From contig JAJZVX010000028.1 of NCBI GenBank assembly GCA_021846985.1, forward strand, positions 1 through 47,211: a stretch of 47,211 nt of DNA. Direction: 5' to 3'. Of this stretch, positions 1 through 8,554 are shown piece by piece. The notes beneath the pieces were generated by a model that was not told the origin of the DNA, searched no databases, and saw nothing but the letters and a program-made list of their open reading frames with translations. The DNA comes from Acidobacteriota bacterium. Lineage in GTDB: Bacteria > Acidobacteriota > Terriglobia > Terriglobales > Acidobacteriaceae. The first letter of the stretch is position 1, and every line of letters starts with the position of its first letter. The translations under genes and the position numbers were made by a program.

Positions 1-155
1 TGCCGGAGGGCGTGGAGATGGTGATGCCGGGCGACAACGTGCAGCTCGAGGTGGAGCTGATCACGCCGGTGGCCATGGAGAAGGGCCTGCGTTTTGCCAT
101 CCGCGAAGGCGGCCGCACCGTGGGCGCTGGCACGATCTCGGAGATTATCAAGTAA
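1..155 (+). CDS. tuf: Elongation factor Tu, C-terminal fragment
   Basis: The window opens inside this gene and shows its last 50 codons in the frame that starts at base 3. The peptide contains [28 protein letters not shown] and ends in TISEIIK, which is the conserved end of domain 3 of EF-Tu, the GTPase that carries aminoacyl-tRNA to the ribosome. Its position directly before rpsJ is the usual str-to-S10 operon junction. The start and the GTPase domain lie outside the window. A perfect 14-bp inverted repeat follows the stop codon. Confidence 0.97.
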   Translation, partial: PEGVEMVMPGDNVQLEVELITPVAMEKGLRFAIREGGRTVGAGTISEIIK

Positions 156-168
156 GCGGGCAGGCGCC

Positions 169-220
169 GTTCGTAGTTCGCATTTCACCGCCAGCGCGCC
201 GGAAACTGCGAACTACGAAC
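169..220 (+). repeat. Stem-loop in the tuf-rpsJ spacer
   Basis: Perfect 14-bp arms GTTCGTAGTTCGCA (169-182) and TGCGAACTACGAAC (207-220) enclose a 24-base loop that can itself pair partly (TTTC with GAAA). No T run follows, so it does not look like a plain intrinsic terminator. It sits 28 bases before the rpsJ start. It is the longest member of a set of spacer stem-loops found through this operon. Confidence 0.85.
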
Positions 221-248
221 TGACACATGTGAACTGAAGGGAAATGCA

Positions 249-566
249 ATGGTAGGACAGAGAATTCGCATCCGGCTGAAGGCGTACGACTATCGCGTGC
301 TCGATACCTCAACCGGCGAGATTGTGGAAACCGCCAAGCGCACCGGCGCTACGGTGGCGGGGCCAATCCCTTTGCCGACAATGAAGAACAAGTATTGCGT
401 CTTGCGTTCGCCCCACGTGGACAAGAAGTCGCGCGAAGCCTTCGAGATTCGCACCCACAAGCGCCTTATCGACATCCTTGAGCCCACGCAGCAGACGGTG
501 GATGCGCTCATGAAGCTCGATCTTCCGGCAGGCGTGGACGTGGAGATCAAGGCGTTCGAAAAATAG
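249..566 (+). CDS. rpsJ: 30S ribosomal protein S10
   Basis: 105 residues, the normal S10 length. The N-terminal [15 protein letters not shown] and the central block [20 protein letters not shown] are diagnostic. S10 sits in the 30S head and, as NusE, also takes part in transcription antitermination with NusB. The ATG is preceded by GAAGGGAA at 236-243, a good ribosome binding site. It opens the S10 operon. The spacer behind it (567-713) has no long hairpin but carries the words ACTGAGAAC and ACGAAGAAC that recur in other spacers. Confidence 0.98.
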   Translation: MVGQRIRIRLKAYDYRVLDTSTGEIVETAKRTGATVAGPIPLPTMKNKYCVLRSPHVDKKSREAFEIRTHKRLIDILEPTQQTVDALMKLDLPAGVDVEIKAFEK

Positions 567-713
567 TTGTCAGTGAGCGGTTGCCGGTGTTCAGCAGAGA
601 TCGTTTGACAGCCGGCCGTATCCAGGAAAACTGCTTACTGAGAACGGACAACGAAGAACGGGTTTTTCCGGCAGTGCGACAGACGCAAGGTCGCATGATG
701 AGGCGAGGAAGAG

Positions 714-1436
714 ATGGCAGTTACAGGAATTCTGGGAAAAAAGATCGGCATGACGCAGGTCTTCGATGAGAAGGGCGATGTGCACCCCATCACGGTGCTG
801 CAGGCGGGCCCTTGTGTCATTACGCAACTAAAAAACCTGGCCCGGGATGGCTACGCGGCCGCGCAGCTTGGACTGATCGAGTTCATCAAGGAAAAGAATG
901 TTACCAAGGCGCAGGCGGGCCACTTTGCCAAGTGCGAGGCGCCGCCCGTAAAGGTCGTGAAAGAGGTCGCGGTCGAGGTTGACGCGGCCGGCGGCGATGC
1001 CGTCAAGGCGGGCGACCGGGTTCTCGTGGACATTTTTGCGGAGACGCGCTTTGTCGATGTCAGCGGCACCTCCAAAGGCAGGGGCTTTGCCGGCGTTGTG
1101 CGCCGCCACTCCTTTGGCGGCGGGCCCAAATCGCACGGGCATATGTTCCAGGTGCAGGGCTCCATTGGCGCCTCCAGCTACCCCTCGCGCGTCTTTCCCG
1201 GCCAGCGCATGCCGGGCCACTACGGCGCCGAGCGCGTCACGGTGCGCAATCTGCGCATCCGCGGCATTGATCTCGACGAGAATCTGCTGATGGTCGAGGG
1301 CGCGGTGCCGGGCCCCCGCGAAGGCTACGTGCTCATCTCCAAGGCTGTTGCTCCGCCGCGCGAGCGGCGCGGTTTTGCTGGATCCGGAACGGTTGATCCG
1401 TTGAAGGCGTCCAAGAAGGCTGGCAAGCGCAAGTAG
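714..1436 (+). CDS. rplC: 50S ribosomal protein L3
   Basis: 240 residues, slightly longer than typical L3. The start GILGKKIGMTQVFDE and the central GTSKGRGFAGVVRRHSFGGG loop, which reaches toward the peptidyl transferase centre, are characteristic. L3 is a primary 23S rRNA-binding protein that initiates 50S assembly. GAGGA at 705-709 is the ribosome binding site. The C-terminal lysine-rich tail after about residue 215 is somewhat extended. rplD follows after 81 bases. Confidence 0.98.
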   Translation: MAVTGILGKKIGMTQVFDEKGDVHPITVLQAGPCVITQLKNLARDGYAAAQLGLIEFIKEKNVTKAQAGHFAKCEAPPVKVVKEVAVEVDAAGGDAVKAGDRVLVDIFAETRFVDVSGTSKGRGFAGVVRRHSFGGGPKSHGHMFQVQGSIGASSYPSRVFPGQRMPGHYGAERVTVRNLRIRGIDLDENLLMVEGAVPGPREGYVLISKAVAPPRERRGFAGSGTVDPLKASKKAGKRK

Positions 1437-1454
1437 ATCTGAACGTCCATGAGG

Positions 1455-1503
1455 CGGCGCGGAACAGGGCGCCGGCAGCATAGAAGCCGGGAATCGGTCC
1501 GGC
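1455..1503 (+). repeat. Two small stem-loops in the rplC-rplD spacer
   Basis: CGGCGC (1455-1460) pairs with GCGCCG (1469-1474) across 8 bases, and GCCGG (1486-1490) pairs with CCGGC (1499-1503) just ahead of the rplD ribosome binding site. The stems are short and GC-rich, so chance is possible. Confidence 0.5.
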
Positions 1504-1517
1504 GAAAGAAGAAGGCG

Positions 1518-2210
1518 ATGGCAAACGTGGATGTAGTGAACATGAACGGCGATAAAGTGGGCGCCATGGAACTGGCCGACGGCCTCTTTGGCCCGGACCA
1601 GGTCAATGAGGCCCTGCTGTGGGAAGCCGTCAAGCAGTATCGCGCCTCCCTGCGCCAGGGCACGGCGGCTACCAAGAGCCGCAGTGAAGTGGCTGGCTCG
1701 GGCAAGAAACTGTGGAAGCAGAAGGGCACGGGCCGGGCCCGCATTGGCTCCGTTCGCTCGGCGATCTGGCGCCATGGCCATACCGTGCACGGCCCCAAGC
1801 CGCGCAGCTATGATTATGCGTTCCCGCGCAAAAAACTGCTCGGCGCGCTGCGCTCGGCGCTGGCCGCCAAGCTGGCCGACGGTAAATTGACCGTGGTGGA
1901 CACCCTTGAACTGGGTGAAGCCAAGACCAAACTATACCGCGCCGCGCTCGGCAAGTTGCAGGCCAATCGCACCGTGCTGCTGGTCGAGAACGGCAAAACG
2001 CTCTCGCGCAATCTCCTGCTGGGCGCGCGCAATCTGAGCGGCGTGGAGCTGCTCCTCAATAATGAGGTGCATCCTTACGACCTGCTGCGCTACGAGAGGG
2101 TCATCTTCTCGGCGGCGGCCCTGGAGCAGTTGACGGGGATGCTGGAGAAGAGCGCGTCGAAGCGCAAGACCGGCGCGGCGGCCCATCTGGCCGGATCGGA
2201 GGCTGCGTAA
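1518..2210 (+). CDS. rplD: 50S ribosomal protein L4
   Basis: 230 residues with this start. The open frame extends upstream to 1449, but the ATG at 1518 has the ribosome binding site GAAAGAAGAAGG at 1504-1515 and gives a normal N-terminus (MANVDVVN). The conserved loop with GSGKKLWKQKGTGRARIG around residue 60 is the L4 extension that lines the peptide exit tunnel. In E. coli L4 also represses the S10 operon; whether that holds here cannot be seen. Its TAA overlaps the rplW ATG by one base, implying translational coupling. Confidence 0.97.
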   Translation: MANVDVVNMNGDKVGAMELADGLFGPDQVNEALLWEAVKQYRASLRQGTAATKSRSEVAGSGKKLWKQKGTGRARIGSVRSAIWRHGHTVHGPKPRSYDYAFPRKKLLGALRSALAAKLADGKLTVVDTLELGEAKTKLYRAALGKLQANRTVLLVENGKTLSRNLLLGARNLSGVELLLNNEVHPYDLLRYERVIFSAAALEQLTGMLEKSASKRKTGAAAHLAGSEAA

Positions 2211-2503
2211 TGACTGCTCTGTACACCGTGATTCGCCGCCCCTTGATTACCGAAAAGGGATTGGGCGTGAAGGAAACCGAGCGCACGCTGGTGTTCGATG
2301 TGGCGCCGGACGCTACCAAGAACGAAGTCAAGAAAGCGGTCGAGGCCCTCTTTAAAGTGAAGGTCCAGGCGGTCCGCACGGCCAACGTGGCCGGCAAGGA
2401 GCGCCGCCGCGGCAGGTATGCGGGCTTCCGCCCGGATTGGAAGAAAGCTTACGTCCGGCTGAAGGAAGGCGAGAAGCTGCCCGAGTACGTGAGCAACCTG
2501 TAA
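2210..2503 (+). CDS. rplW: 50S ribosomal protein L23
   Basis: 97 residues, typical L23 length. MTALYTVIRRPLITEK and LVFDVAPDATKNEVKKAVE are standard. L23 sits at the tunnel exit and is the docking site for trigger factor and SRP. The ATG shares a base with the rplD stop (TAATG), so the two genes are likely translationally coupled. A structured 107-base spacer follows before rplB. Confidence 0.98.
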   Translation: MTALYTVIRRPLITEKGLGVKETERTLVFDVAPDATKNEVKKAVEALFKVKVQAVRTANVAGKERRRGRYAGFRPDWKKAYVRLKEGEKLPEYVSNL

Positions 2504-2516
2504 AAGACGAGACCAT

Positions 2517-2576
2517 GGCTCGCAGTTCGCGGCCCGGAACAAAACCGGGTCGCCGGTCAATCGGGAACTGCGAACC
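2517..2576 (+). repeat. Stem-loop in the rplW-rplB spacer
   Basis: GGCTCGCAGTTC (2517-2528) pairs with GAACTGCGAACC (2565-2576) at 11 of 12 positions. Inside it CCCGG and CCGGG form a nested hairpin. The word CAACTGTGAACTG follows at 2586-2598, directly ahead of the rplB ribosome binding site. It shares the GTTCGCAGTTC / GAACTGCGAAC vocabulary with other spacers of the operon. Confidence 0.75.
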
Positions 2577-2610
2577 AAGAACCAGCAACTGTGAACTGTA
2601 GGAAAAGGCG

Positions 2611-3435
2611 ATGGCAATCAAGACATACAGACCCACAACGCCGACGCTGCGCTTTCAAACTTCGCTGGCGAACGACGACCTGACGGCCGACAAGCCCCAC
2701 AAGCCGCTGCTGGCCCCGCGCAAGCGAACCGGCGGGCGCCGCAACACCGGCCAGCTCAGCATGCGCCATCATGGCGGCGGTCACAAGCAGCAACTGCGCC
2801 TGATCGATTTCAAACGGGAAAAGTTCGGCGTTCCCGGTCGCGTGGCGACCATCGAATACGACCCCAACCGCTCGGCGCGCATCGCGCTCATCCACTACGC
2901 GGACGGCGAAAAGCGTTACATCCTGCAGCCTGTCGGACTGCAGGTGGGCGCCACTGTCACCTCCGGGCCGGAGGCCGACATTCTGGTGGGCAACGCGCTG
3001 CCGCTGAAGAATATTCCCTCGGGAACCACCGTGCATGCCATCGAGCTGCGGCCCGGCAAGGGCGCCCAGATGGCTCGTTCGGCTGGAACCCAGGCCCAGC
3101 TTGTGGCGAAGGAGGGCGAATACGCCCTGCTGAAGCTGCCCTCGGGAGAAACCCGCAAGGTGCTGGCCGAGTGCATGGCCACCATCGGCCAGGTGGGCAA
3201 TACCGACCACGAGAATGTCTCCATCGGCAAGGCGGGACGCAATCGCTGGAAGGGAATCCGTCCCACTAACCGCGGCGTCACCATGAACCCAGTCGATCAC
3301 CCGCACGGCGGCGGCGAAGGCAAAACCTCCGGCGGCCGTCACCCCGTGACTCCGTGGGGTCAGCCCACCAGGGGTTACAAGACGCGCAACAACAAGCGGA
3401 CTGATGCGTTGATTGTCAGCCGCCGGGCCAAGTAG
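2611..3435 (+). CDS. rplB: 50S ribosomal protein L2
   Basis: 274 residues, the expected length. It begins [14 protein letters not shown] and holds the [18 protein letters not shown] block. Near the end, [17 protein letters not shown] contains the conserved histidine of the loop near the peptidyl transferase centre. L2 is one of the most conserved 50S proteins, required for subunit association and tRNA binding. AGGAAAAGG precedes the ATG. rpsS follows after 15 bases. Confidence 0.99.
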   Translation: MAIKTYRPTTPTLRFQTSLANDDLTADKPHKPLLAPRKRTGGRRNTGQLSMRHHGGGHKQQLRLIDFKREKFGVPGRVATIEYDPNRSARIALIHYADGEKRYILQPVGLQVGATVTSGPEADILVGNALPLKNIPSGTTVHAIELRPGKGAQMARSAGTQAQLVAKEGEYALLKLPSGETRKVLAECMATIGQVGNTDHENVSIGKAGRNRWKGIRPTNRGVTMNPVDHPHGGGEGKTSGGRHPVTPWGQPTRGYKTRNNKRTDALIVSRRAK

Positions 3436-3450
3436 AGGAGCTGGAAATCC

Positions 3451-3744
3451 ATGGCACGATCGACGAAAAAAGGTCCTTTCGTAGACGCCCACTTGACGGT
3501 CAAGATCGAAACGCTCAACCGCGCCAACGACAAAAAGGTGGTCAAAACCTGGTCGCGGCGCTCGACGATCTTCCCGGAGTTCGTGGGACATACCATTGCC
3601 GTTCACAACGGCAAAAAGTTCGTCCCCGTCTACGTTACCGAAAACATGGTGGGCCACAAGTTGGGTGAGTTTGCCCCGACCCGCATCTTTAAAGGGCACA
3701 CGGGCGGCGCCAAGGCTGCGGAAGCCGGCGCCAGGGCGCGCTAA
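3451..3744 (+). CDS. rpsS: 30S ribosomal protein S19
   Basis: 97 residues. [38 protein letters not shown] and [16 protein letters not shown] are classic S19 signatures. S19 forms a complex with S13 in the 30S head. The ribosome binding site GAGGAGCTGG lies at 3434-3443, overlapping the end of rplB. A compact palindromic spacer precedes rplV. Confidence 0.98.
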   Translation: MARSTKKGPFVDAHLTVKIETLNRANDKKVVKTWSRRSTIFPEFVGHTIAVHNGKKFVPVYVTENMVGHKLGEFAPTRIFKGHTGGAKAAEAGARAR

Positions 3745-3759
3745 CCGTCGCATTTTGAA

Positions 3760-3788
3760 CGCGCCTCCGCACCGGTGCTTCCGGCGCG
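3760..3788 (+). repeat. Nested stem-loop in the rpsS-rplV spacer
   Basis: CGCGCC (3760-3765) pairs with GGCGCG (3783-3788) and encloses the perfect palindrome GCACCGGTGC (3769-3778). No T run follows. It lies 30 bases before the rplV start. Confidence 0.6.
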
Positions 3789-3818
3789 CGGCGCGGCGAG
3801 ATTGAGGAAGGCAGACAG

Positions 3819-4325
3819 ATGGGAGCAGAGACAAAAGAATACCGGGCCGAGGCTAGGTTCCAGCGCGTTTCGCCGCAGAAGGCGCGCCTGGTGCTCGATT
3901 TGATCAGGGGGCGCGGGGTCGAGGAGGCGCTCGCCACCACGGCCTTCACCAAGAAGCGCATCGCCCCGGCGATCCACAAGCTGCTGACCTCGGCGGTCGA
4001 TAACGCCAAGTATGTGGCCGGCGAGCAGGGGGCCGATCTCGACGTGGACAGCCTCTACGTCAAAACCGCCGTGGCCAACGACGGCCCGCGCATGAAGCGC
4101 ATCCGCCCCGCCCCCATGGGCCGCGCCTACCGCTACCAGCGCAGAATGGCCCATATCGTGGTCTCTGTGGCCGAGCGGCCGGCGGCGGAGGAGATGGTCA
4201 TTCAGGCCGAGGAGCCGAAGGCATCCAAGGCTGCGTCGTCCGGCAAAAAGACCGCGGCGCGCAAAATCAAAACGGCAGCCGGAGCCGGCGCGGCCACCGG
4301 GAAAAAGGCCAGCAAGAAGGCCTAG
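3819..4325 (+). CDS. rplV: 50S ribosomal protein L22 with a long basic tail
   Basis: 168 residues, against about 110 for E. coli L22. Residues 1-120 form the L22 fold: [19 protein letters not shown] at the start and the beta-hairpin [17 protein letters not shown] that lines the exit tunnel and is the macrolide-resistance hotspot. Residues from about 125 on are an extra Ala/Lys-rich tail ([21 protein letters not shown]), probably unstructured and RNA-binding; this is inference. GAGGAAGGCAGACAG precedes the ATG. rpsC follows after 20 bases. Confidence 0.97.
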   Translation: MGAETKEYRAEARFQRVSPQKARLVLDLIRGRGVEEALATTAFTKKRIAPAIHKLLTSAVDNAKYVAGEQGADLDVDSLYVKTAVANDGPRMKRIRPAPMGRAYRYQRRMAHIVVSVAERPAAEEMVIQAEEPKASKAASSGKKTAARKIKTAAGAGAATGKKASKKA

Positions 4326-4345
4326 AGGGTTTCGAGGAAAAGCAT

Positions 4346-5014
4346 ATGGGACAGAAAGTCCATCCTTACGGATTTCGGCTCGGAGTCAACAAGCCCTGGC
4401 GCTCGCGCTGGTTCACTGAGCGCGACTACGACAAGCTTCTGGTCGAGGATGTCAAGCTCAAGGCTGAGCTGCGTGAAAAGCTGAAGGCGGCCGGCGTCAG
4501 TTCGGTCGAAATCGAGCGGCCTGGCAACAAGCTGCGCTTTCTCATCCGCACCGCGCGTCCCGGCATCGTGATCGGGCGCAAGGGCGCGGAGATCGAGAAG
4601 CTCAAAGCCGACCTGGGCAAGCGCACCAGCCGCGAAGTCTTCATCGACATTATGGAAGTGAACAAGCCGGAGCTCGATGCCCAACTGGTGTCGGAGAACA
4701 TTGCCCTCCAGTTGGAAAAAAGAGTCAGCTTCCGCCGCGCCATGAGAAAAAGCGTGGATTCGGCCCTGCGCTTTGGCTGCAAGGGAATCAAGGTGCGGGT
4801 CTCCGGACGGCTAAACGGCAATGAGATCGCGCGCTCGGAATGGTACCTGCAGGGCCGGTTGCCGCTGCACACCCTGCGGGCCGACGTGGACTACGGCTTT
4901 ACCGAGGCGCACACGACCTACGGCGTGATCGGCGTCAAAACCTGGATCTACAGGGGCGACATTTACGAGCAGAAGCGCCGCCAGACGCCGCCGGTGGGCA
5001 ACTCGGTATTCTAG
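4346..5014 (+). CDS. rpsC: 30S ribosomal protein S3
   Basis: 222 residues. [18 protein letters not shown] is the universal S3 start. A KH domain follows with its GxxG loop in [13 protein letters not shown], and the C-terminal domain has [20 protein letters not shown]3 lies at the mRNA entry channel and has helicase activity with S4 and S5. The ribosome binding site is GAGGAAAAG just before the ATG. The 110-base spacer behind it holds a hairpin and a misleading start codon before rplP. Confidence 0.98.
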   Translation: MGQKVHPYGFRLGVNKPWRSRWFTERDYDKLLVEDVKLKAELREKLKAAGVSSVEIERPGNKLRFLIRTARPGIVIGRKGAEIEKLKADLGKRTSREVFIDIMEVNKPELDAQLVSENIALQLEKRVSFRRAMRKSVDSALRFGCKGIKVRVSGRLNGNEIARSEWYLQGRLPLHTLRADVDYGFTEAHTTYGVIGVKTWIYRGDIYEQKRRQTPPVGNSVF

Positions 5015-5028
5015 GGTCTTTCCCGCCG

Positions 5029-5068
5029 CTTCCGGCAGGCAACAGGGCGTTGCGGCTGCGGCCGGAAG
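5029..5068 (+). repeat. Stem-loop in the rpsC-rplP spacer
   Basis: CTTCCGGC (5029-5036) and GCCGGAAG (5061-5068) are perfect 8-bp arms. The right arm runs straight into GGGGAG, a strong Shine-Dalgarno-like sequence, so folding would place that site at the base of the stem. Confidence 0.65.
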
Positions 5069-5124
5069 GGGAGTAACGATGATCTGGCAGCCGGTGGATG
5101 GGGCTGCTTTTCGAGGGTTTTCTT

Positions 5125-5559
<435 letters not shown>

Positions 5560-5579
5560 GCAAGTGTTGGATTGTTGAC

Positions 5580-5612
5580 GCGCCGCCATTCCCCGGCTGT
5601 CGGGAGCGGCGC
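5580..5612 (+). repeat. Stem-loop in the rplP-rpmC spacer
   Basis: GCGCCGC (5580-5586) pairs with GCGGCGC (5606-5612). Inside, CCCG (5592-5595) pairs with CGGG (5601-5604) over a 5-base loop. No T run follows. It ends 18 bases before the rpmC start. Confidence 0.65.
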
Positions 5613-5630
5613 CGGAAAAGAGTAAAAGAG

Positions 5631-5879
5631 ATGGAATTGCAAAAGATCCGCAATCTGAGCGACGAGGAGCTCGCTCACCAGGAGAAGGTAGCCTCCGAGC
5701 AGTTGTTCCGGCTTCGCTTTCAGGTGGCCATGGGACAGAACGACGGAGTCAAAAAGCTGCGCCTGCTGCGCAAAGAGGTTGCCCAGATCAAGACTGTGGC
5801 TCGCGAGCGCCAGTTGGGCGTCCGCGGCGCTTCCACGGACGCCGCCGCGAACGCGCAAAACATGAAGGGAGCCAGCTAA
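5631..5879 (+). CDS. rpmC: 50S ribosomal protein L29
   Basis: 82 residues, a little over the usual 63-72. [19 protein letters not shown] and [11 protein letters not shown] with [14 protein letters not shown] match the two-helix L29 fold. L29 binds 23S rRNA beside L23 at the tunnel exit. The last 15 or so residues ([15 protein letters not shown]) are an extra low-complexity tail. rpsQ starts two bases after the stop, so the two are cotranslated. Confidence 0.96.
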   Translation: MELQKIRNLSDEELAHQEKVASEQLFRLRFQVAMGQNDGVKKLRLLRKEVAQIKTVARERQLGVRGASTDAAANAQNMKGAS

Positions 5880-5881
5880 GC

Positions 5882-6220
5882 ATGGCGACGACAACCGAAA
5901 CGGTGCAGGCGTCCTCCACGGGCGCGCGGCGGAATGAAAAGGTCGGCGAGGTGGTTTCGACCAAGATGCAGAAGACCATCGTCGTCGAGGTCGAAATGCG
6001 CAAGGCGCACCCCAAGTACAAGCGGGTCGTGCGCAGCACAAAGAAGTTCTACGCCCATGACGAACAGGGCTCGGCGCGCGTCGGCGATGTGGTGCGCATT
6101 CGCGAAACCCGTCCCCTGAGCAAGCTCAAACGCTGGTCGCTCGAAGAGATCGTGCGCCGCTCCTCTCTTGGCCAGATTGATGATGCAACGTCCCTCAAGG
6201 ACGACGTGGCCGCCAACTAA
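5882..6220 (+). CDS. rpsQ: 30S ribosomal protein S17 with extended ends
   Basis: 112 residues, against about 84 in E. coli. The OB-fold core starts near residue 18: [19 protein letters not shown] and [19 protein letters not shown] are typical, and [18 protein letters not shown] is the conserved end. The first 17 residues (Thr/Ala/Ser-rich) and the last 20 are extra. S17 is a primary 16S rRNA binder. An ATG at 5934 would trim the N-terminal extension but lies in another frame, so the extension appears real. The start is two bases after rpmC. Confidence 0.96.
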   Translation: MATTTETVQASSTGARRNEKVGEVVSTKMQKTIVVEVEMRKAHPKYKRVVRSTKKFYAHDEQGSARVGDVVRIRETRPLSKLKRWSLEEIVRRSSLGQIDDATSLKDDVAAN

Positions 6221-6244
6221 CGCCGGCGGCAGGGAGAAGAACTC

Positions 6245-6616
6245 ATGGCTGTGCAAATGAGAACCATGCTGGCGGTGGCCGATAACTCCGGCGCCCGCAA
6301 GCTGCAAGTAATTCTGCCCCTGGGCGGAGGGCTGGGACACATCGCCAGTCTCGGCGATGTGGTCACCGCGGCCGTGAAAGAGGCTTCGCCCGACGGCACC
6401 GTCAAAAAAGGCAAAGTCGTCAAGGCGGTCATTGTCCGCACGCGCAAGGAGCACCGCCGCCGCGACGGAACCTACATCCGGTTCGACGAGAACGCCGCAG
6501 TGGTCATCAACGACGCCAACGAACCCGTGGGCACCCGCGTCTTCGGCCCTGTCGCCCGCGAATTGCGCGAGAAAAAGTTTCTCAAGATTGTTTCGCTGGC
6601 TCCGGAAGTCGTTTAA
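6245..6616 (+). CDS. rplN: 50S ribosomal protein L14
   Basis: 123 residues, standard. It begins [19 protein letters not shown] and contains the L14 signature around [15 protein letters not shown] and [13 protein letters not shown], then [16 protein letters not shown]14 forms intersubunit bridges and is the target of RsfS. AGGGAGAAG precedes the ATG at 6230-6238. rplX follows after 27 bases. Confidence 0.99.
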   Translation: MAVQMRTMLAVADNSGARKLQVILPLGGGLGHIASLGDVVTAAVKEASPDGTVKKGKVVKAVIVRTRKEHRRRDGTYIRFDENAAVVINDANEPVGTRVFGPVARELREKKFLKIVSLAPEVV

Positions 6617-6643
6617 CATCCGCCGGCCGCGCAGGGAGAAGAA

Positions 6644-6973
6644 ATGCCGAGCTTGAATATTCTACGCAACGATACGGTCAAGGTCCTCACGGGCTCCGAC
6701 CGCGGAAAAACCGGCCGCGTTTTGCGCGTCTTCCCCGACAAGGGCACCGTCCTGGTCGAGCACGTGCGCGTGGTCAAGAAAACCATTTCCAGCAAGACCG
6801 GACAGCGGACGCAGGGAGGCATCGCCGACCAGGAGTCGCCCATCAGCGCCTCCAACGTGGCGCTGGTCTGTCCCAACTGCGGACCTGTCCGCGTAGGCTA
6901 CAAGACCGAAGGCGATCAAAGAGTCAGAGTCTGCAGAAAGTGCGGGCAGACCTTGCCCGGCAAGACCCGGTAG
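6644..6973 (+). CDS. rplX: 50S ribosomal protein L24 with zinc-ribbon-like end
   Basis: 109 residues. The KOW motif [20 protein letters not shown] near the N-terminus identifies L24, which nucleates 50S assembly. The C-terminal half has two CxxC pairs, CPNCG and CRKCG, about 25 residues apart, a zinc-ribbon-like arrangement absent from E. coli L24 but present in many other bacteria. GGGAGAAGAA precedes the ATG. An 88-base structured spacer follows. Confidence 0.97.
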   Translation: MPSLNILRNDTVKVLTGSDRGKTGRVLRVFPDKGTVLVEHVRVVKKTISSKTGQRTQGGIADQESPISASNVALVCPNCGPVRVGYKTEGDQRVRVCRKCGQTLPGKTR

Positions 6974-6992
6974 CATCAGGCTGCAATAACCC

Positions 6993-7046
6993 TCTTCCGC
7001 AGCGGTAAACGGTTCGCCGCGGCGAACTACCCCGGAGACCGGAAGA
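6993..7046 (+). repeat. Palindrome with outer stem in the rplX-rplE spacer
   Basis: A perfect 16-base palindrome, GTTCGCCGCGGCGAAC (7012-7027), lies inside an outer stem TCTTCCG (6993-6999) with CGGAAGA (7040-7046). The right outer arm merges into the rplE ribosome binding region. The GTTCGC / GCGAAC ends match the words of other spacer elements. Confidence 0.75.
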
Positions 7047-7061
7047 AAGAGAGCAAACGAG

Positions 7062-7610
7062 ATGGCGGCAAGACTGAGAGAGAAATACCACAAAGAGATC
7101 AAACAGGCCCTCCAGAAAGAGCTGGGCATCGAGAACCCCATGGCCGTGCCCAGGCTGGAGAAGATCGTGCTCAACATGGGGCTGGGTGAAGCCACGCAGA
7201 ATACCAAGCTCCTCGATCCGCTGGTGGCCGACCTGACGCTGATCGCCGGCCAGAAGCCGGTCACCACCAAGGCCAAGAAATCCATCGCCGCGTTCAAGGT
7301 CCGGGCCGGCATGTCCATCGGCGCCATGGTCACCTTGCGCCACGATAAGGCCTACGAGTTCCTTGACCGCCTCATCTCCATCGCTCTTCCTCGCGTCCGC
7401 GATTTCCGCGGCGTCTCCACCAAGAGCTTTGACGGGCGCGGCAATTACACCCTGGGCTTGCGCGATCAGCTGATCTTTCCTGAGATCGATTACTCCAAGG
7501 TGGAGAAAATGAAAGGCATGAACATCACCATCGTGACCACCGCCAGGGACGACAACGGCGCCCGCGCTCTGCTGCGCCACTTCGGCATGCCGTTCCGGCA
7601 GGGAGCATAG
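7062..7610 (+). CDS. rplE: 50S ribosomal protein L5
   Basis: 182 residues, typical. [15 protein letters not shown] near residue 30, [19 protein letters not shown], and near the end [15 protein letters not shown] are L5 signatures. L5 binds 5S rRNA and contacts P-site tRNA. GAAAGAGAGCAAACGAG precedes the ATG. The zinc-type S14 gene follows after 34 bases, the standard spc-operon order. Confidence 0.99.
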   Translation: MAARLREKYHKEIKQALQKELGIENPMAVPRLEKIVLNMGLGEATQNTKLLDPLVADLTLIAGQKPVTTKAKKSIAAFKVRAGMSIGAMVTLRHDKAYEFLDRLISIALPRVRDFRGVSTKSFDGRGNYTLGLRDQLIFPEIDYSKVEKMKGMNITIVTTARDDNGARALLRHFGMPFRQGA

Positions 7611-7644
7611 CCCCGGCGGAACCGGACGAGAGGATTTGAAGGTT

Positions 7645-7830
7645 ATGGCAACTACTGCAAAACGGGTGAAGGACGCGCGGAAGCCCAAGTTCGGCTGCCG
7701 CAAGCATAATCGCTGCCAACTCTGCGGCCGCCCCAGAGGCTTCCTGCGCAAATTCGGCATCTGCCGTCTCTGCTTCAGGGCCCTGGCGCTCAAAGGGGAG
7801 ATCCCCGGCGTGGTCAAGTCGAGCTGGTAG
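7645..7830 (+). CDS. rpsN: 30S ribosomal protein S14, zinc-binding type Z
   Basis: 61 residues, exactly the type-Z length, from [15 protein letters not shown]. The same frame opens at a TTG nine bases earlier, but the ATG is the family start and GAGAGGA at 7628-7634 is well placed. The zinc ligands are in [13 protein letters not shown] and ICRLC. S14 is a late-assembly 30S head protein. The gene is often called rpsZ when it is of this short form. Confidence 0.97.
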   Translation: MATTAKRVKDARKPKFGCRKHNRCQLCGRPRGFLRKFGICRLCFRALALKGEIPGVVKSSW

Positions 7831-7852
7831 CAGCCGGCCAGTTGCCCAAGGT

Positions 7853-7949
7853 CGGTTGCCGGCCGGCCCTGCCTCCTCACTCCGGAGCGCGGCGGCCAGC
7901 AAAGAACGCGGCAACCGCAACCGGAAACTTAGAACGGGGCTTCGGCCCC
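7853..7949 (+). repeat. Stem-loops in the rpsN-rpsH spacer, one with a UUCG tetraloop
   Basis: CGGTTGCC (7853-7860) pairs with GGCAACCG (7910-7917). Downstream, GGGGC (7936-7940), loop TTCG (7941-7944) and GCCCC (7945-7949) make a textbook C(UUCG)G tetraloop hairpin, among the most stable small RNA folds. It ends 56 bases before the rpsH start and has no T run. Confidence 0.7.
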
Positions 7950-8005
7950 CATACATCTCCGCAGGTTTCCGCTCATGCGGACGAACGGGGGATGAAGGAG
8001 AAGCA

Positions 8006-8401
8006 ATGAGTCTGACCGACCCAGTAGCCGATTTCCTGGCGCGCATCCGCAATGCCATCCGCGCGCGCCACCAGAAGCTGGATGTTCCGGCTTCCAAGCT
8101 GAAGACCGAGATCGCACGCATTCTCAAGGAAGAGGGCTACATCTCGAACTACAAGACTCAGGAGGAAGAAGGCCGCCTGATTCTGCGCGTCTACCTCAAG
8201 TATGGCGGGCAGGAGCCGGCCATTCGCGATCTGGCGCGCATCTCCCGCCCCGGCTGCCGCGTCTACGTCCGCCGCGACGAGATCAAACGCGTGCAGGGTG
8301 GACTGGGCATCTCCATCATGACCACCCCCAAGGGCGTCATGACGGGCCGCCAGGCGCGCCGCGAAGGCGTGGGCGGCGAGCTGCTCTGCGAAGTGTGGTA
8401 A
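8006..8401 (+). CDS. rpsH: 30S ribosomal protein S8
   Basis: 131 residues, the normal length, from the ATG at 8006 with AAGGAG at 7995-8000. The frame is open 150 bases upstream, but that stretch is spacer with hairpins and not S8-like. MSLTDPVADFLARIRNA and the end GLGISIMTTPKGVMTGRQARR with GGELLCEVW are diagnostic. S8 binds the central domain of 16S rRNA; in E. coli it also represses the spc operon. Confidence 0.98.
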   Translation: MSLTDPVADFLARIRNAIRARHQKLDVPASKLKTEIARILKEEGYISNYKTQEEEGRLILRVYLKYGGQEPAIRDLARISRPGCRVYVRRDEIKRVQGGLGISIMTTPKGVMTGRQARREGVGGELLCEVW

Positions 8402-8413
8402 GCGCAGTTCATG

Positions 8414-8492
8414 GTTCGCAGCGGGCCTTTCCGCCCTGGCTCTTGGAACTGCGAACGAAAAGACTGCGAACTGTCAGGACGGTCGTCCTGAC
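8414..8492 (+). repeat. Two stem-loops in the rpsH-rplF spacer
   Basis: GTTCGCAG (8414-8421) pairs with CTGCGAAC (8449-8456), with GGGC/GCCC inside. A second, tight hairpin has perfect 8-bp arms GTCAGGAC (8473-8480) and GTCCTGAC (8485-8492) around the tetraloop GGTC. The words GCAGTTC and GACTGCGAACTG flank them. No T run follows either hairpin. Confidence 0.75.
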
Positions 8493-8554
8493 CCGGCTGC
8501 AGTGGAACCGCAGGAATATGCGGAGACTCGCAAGCCACAAAGAGGATGAGATCG

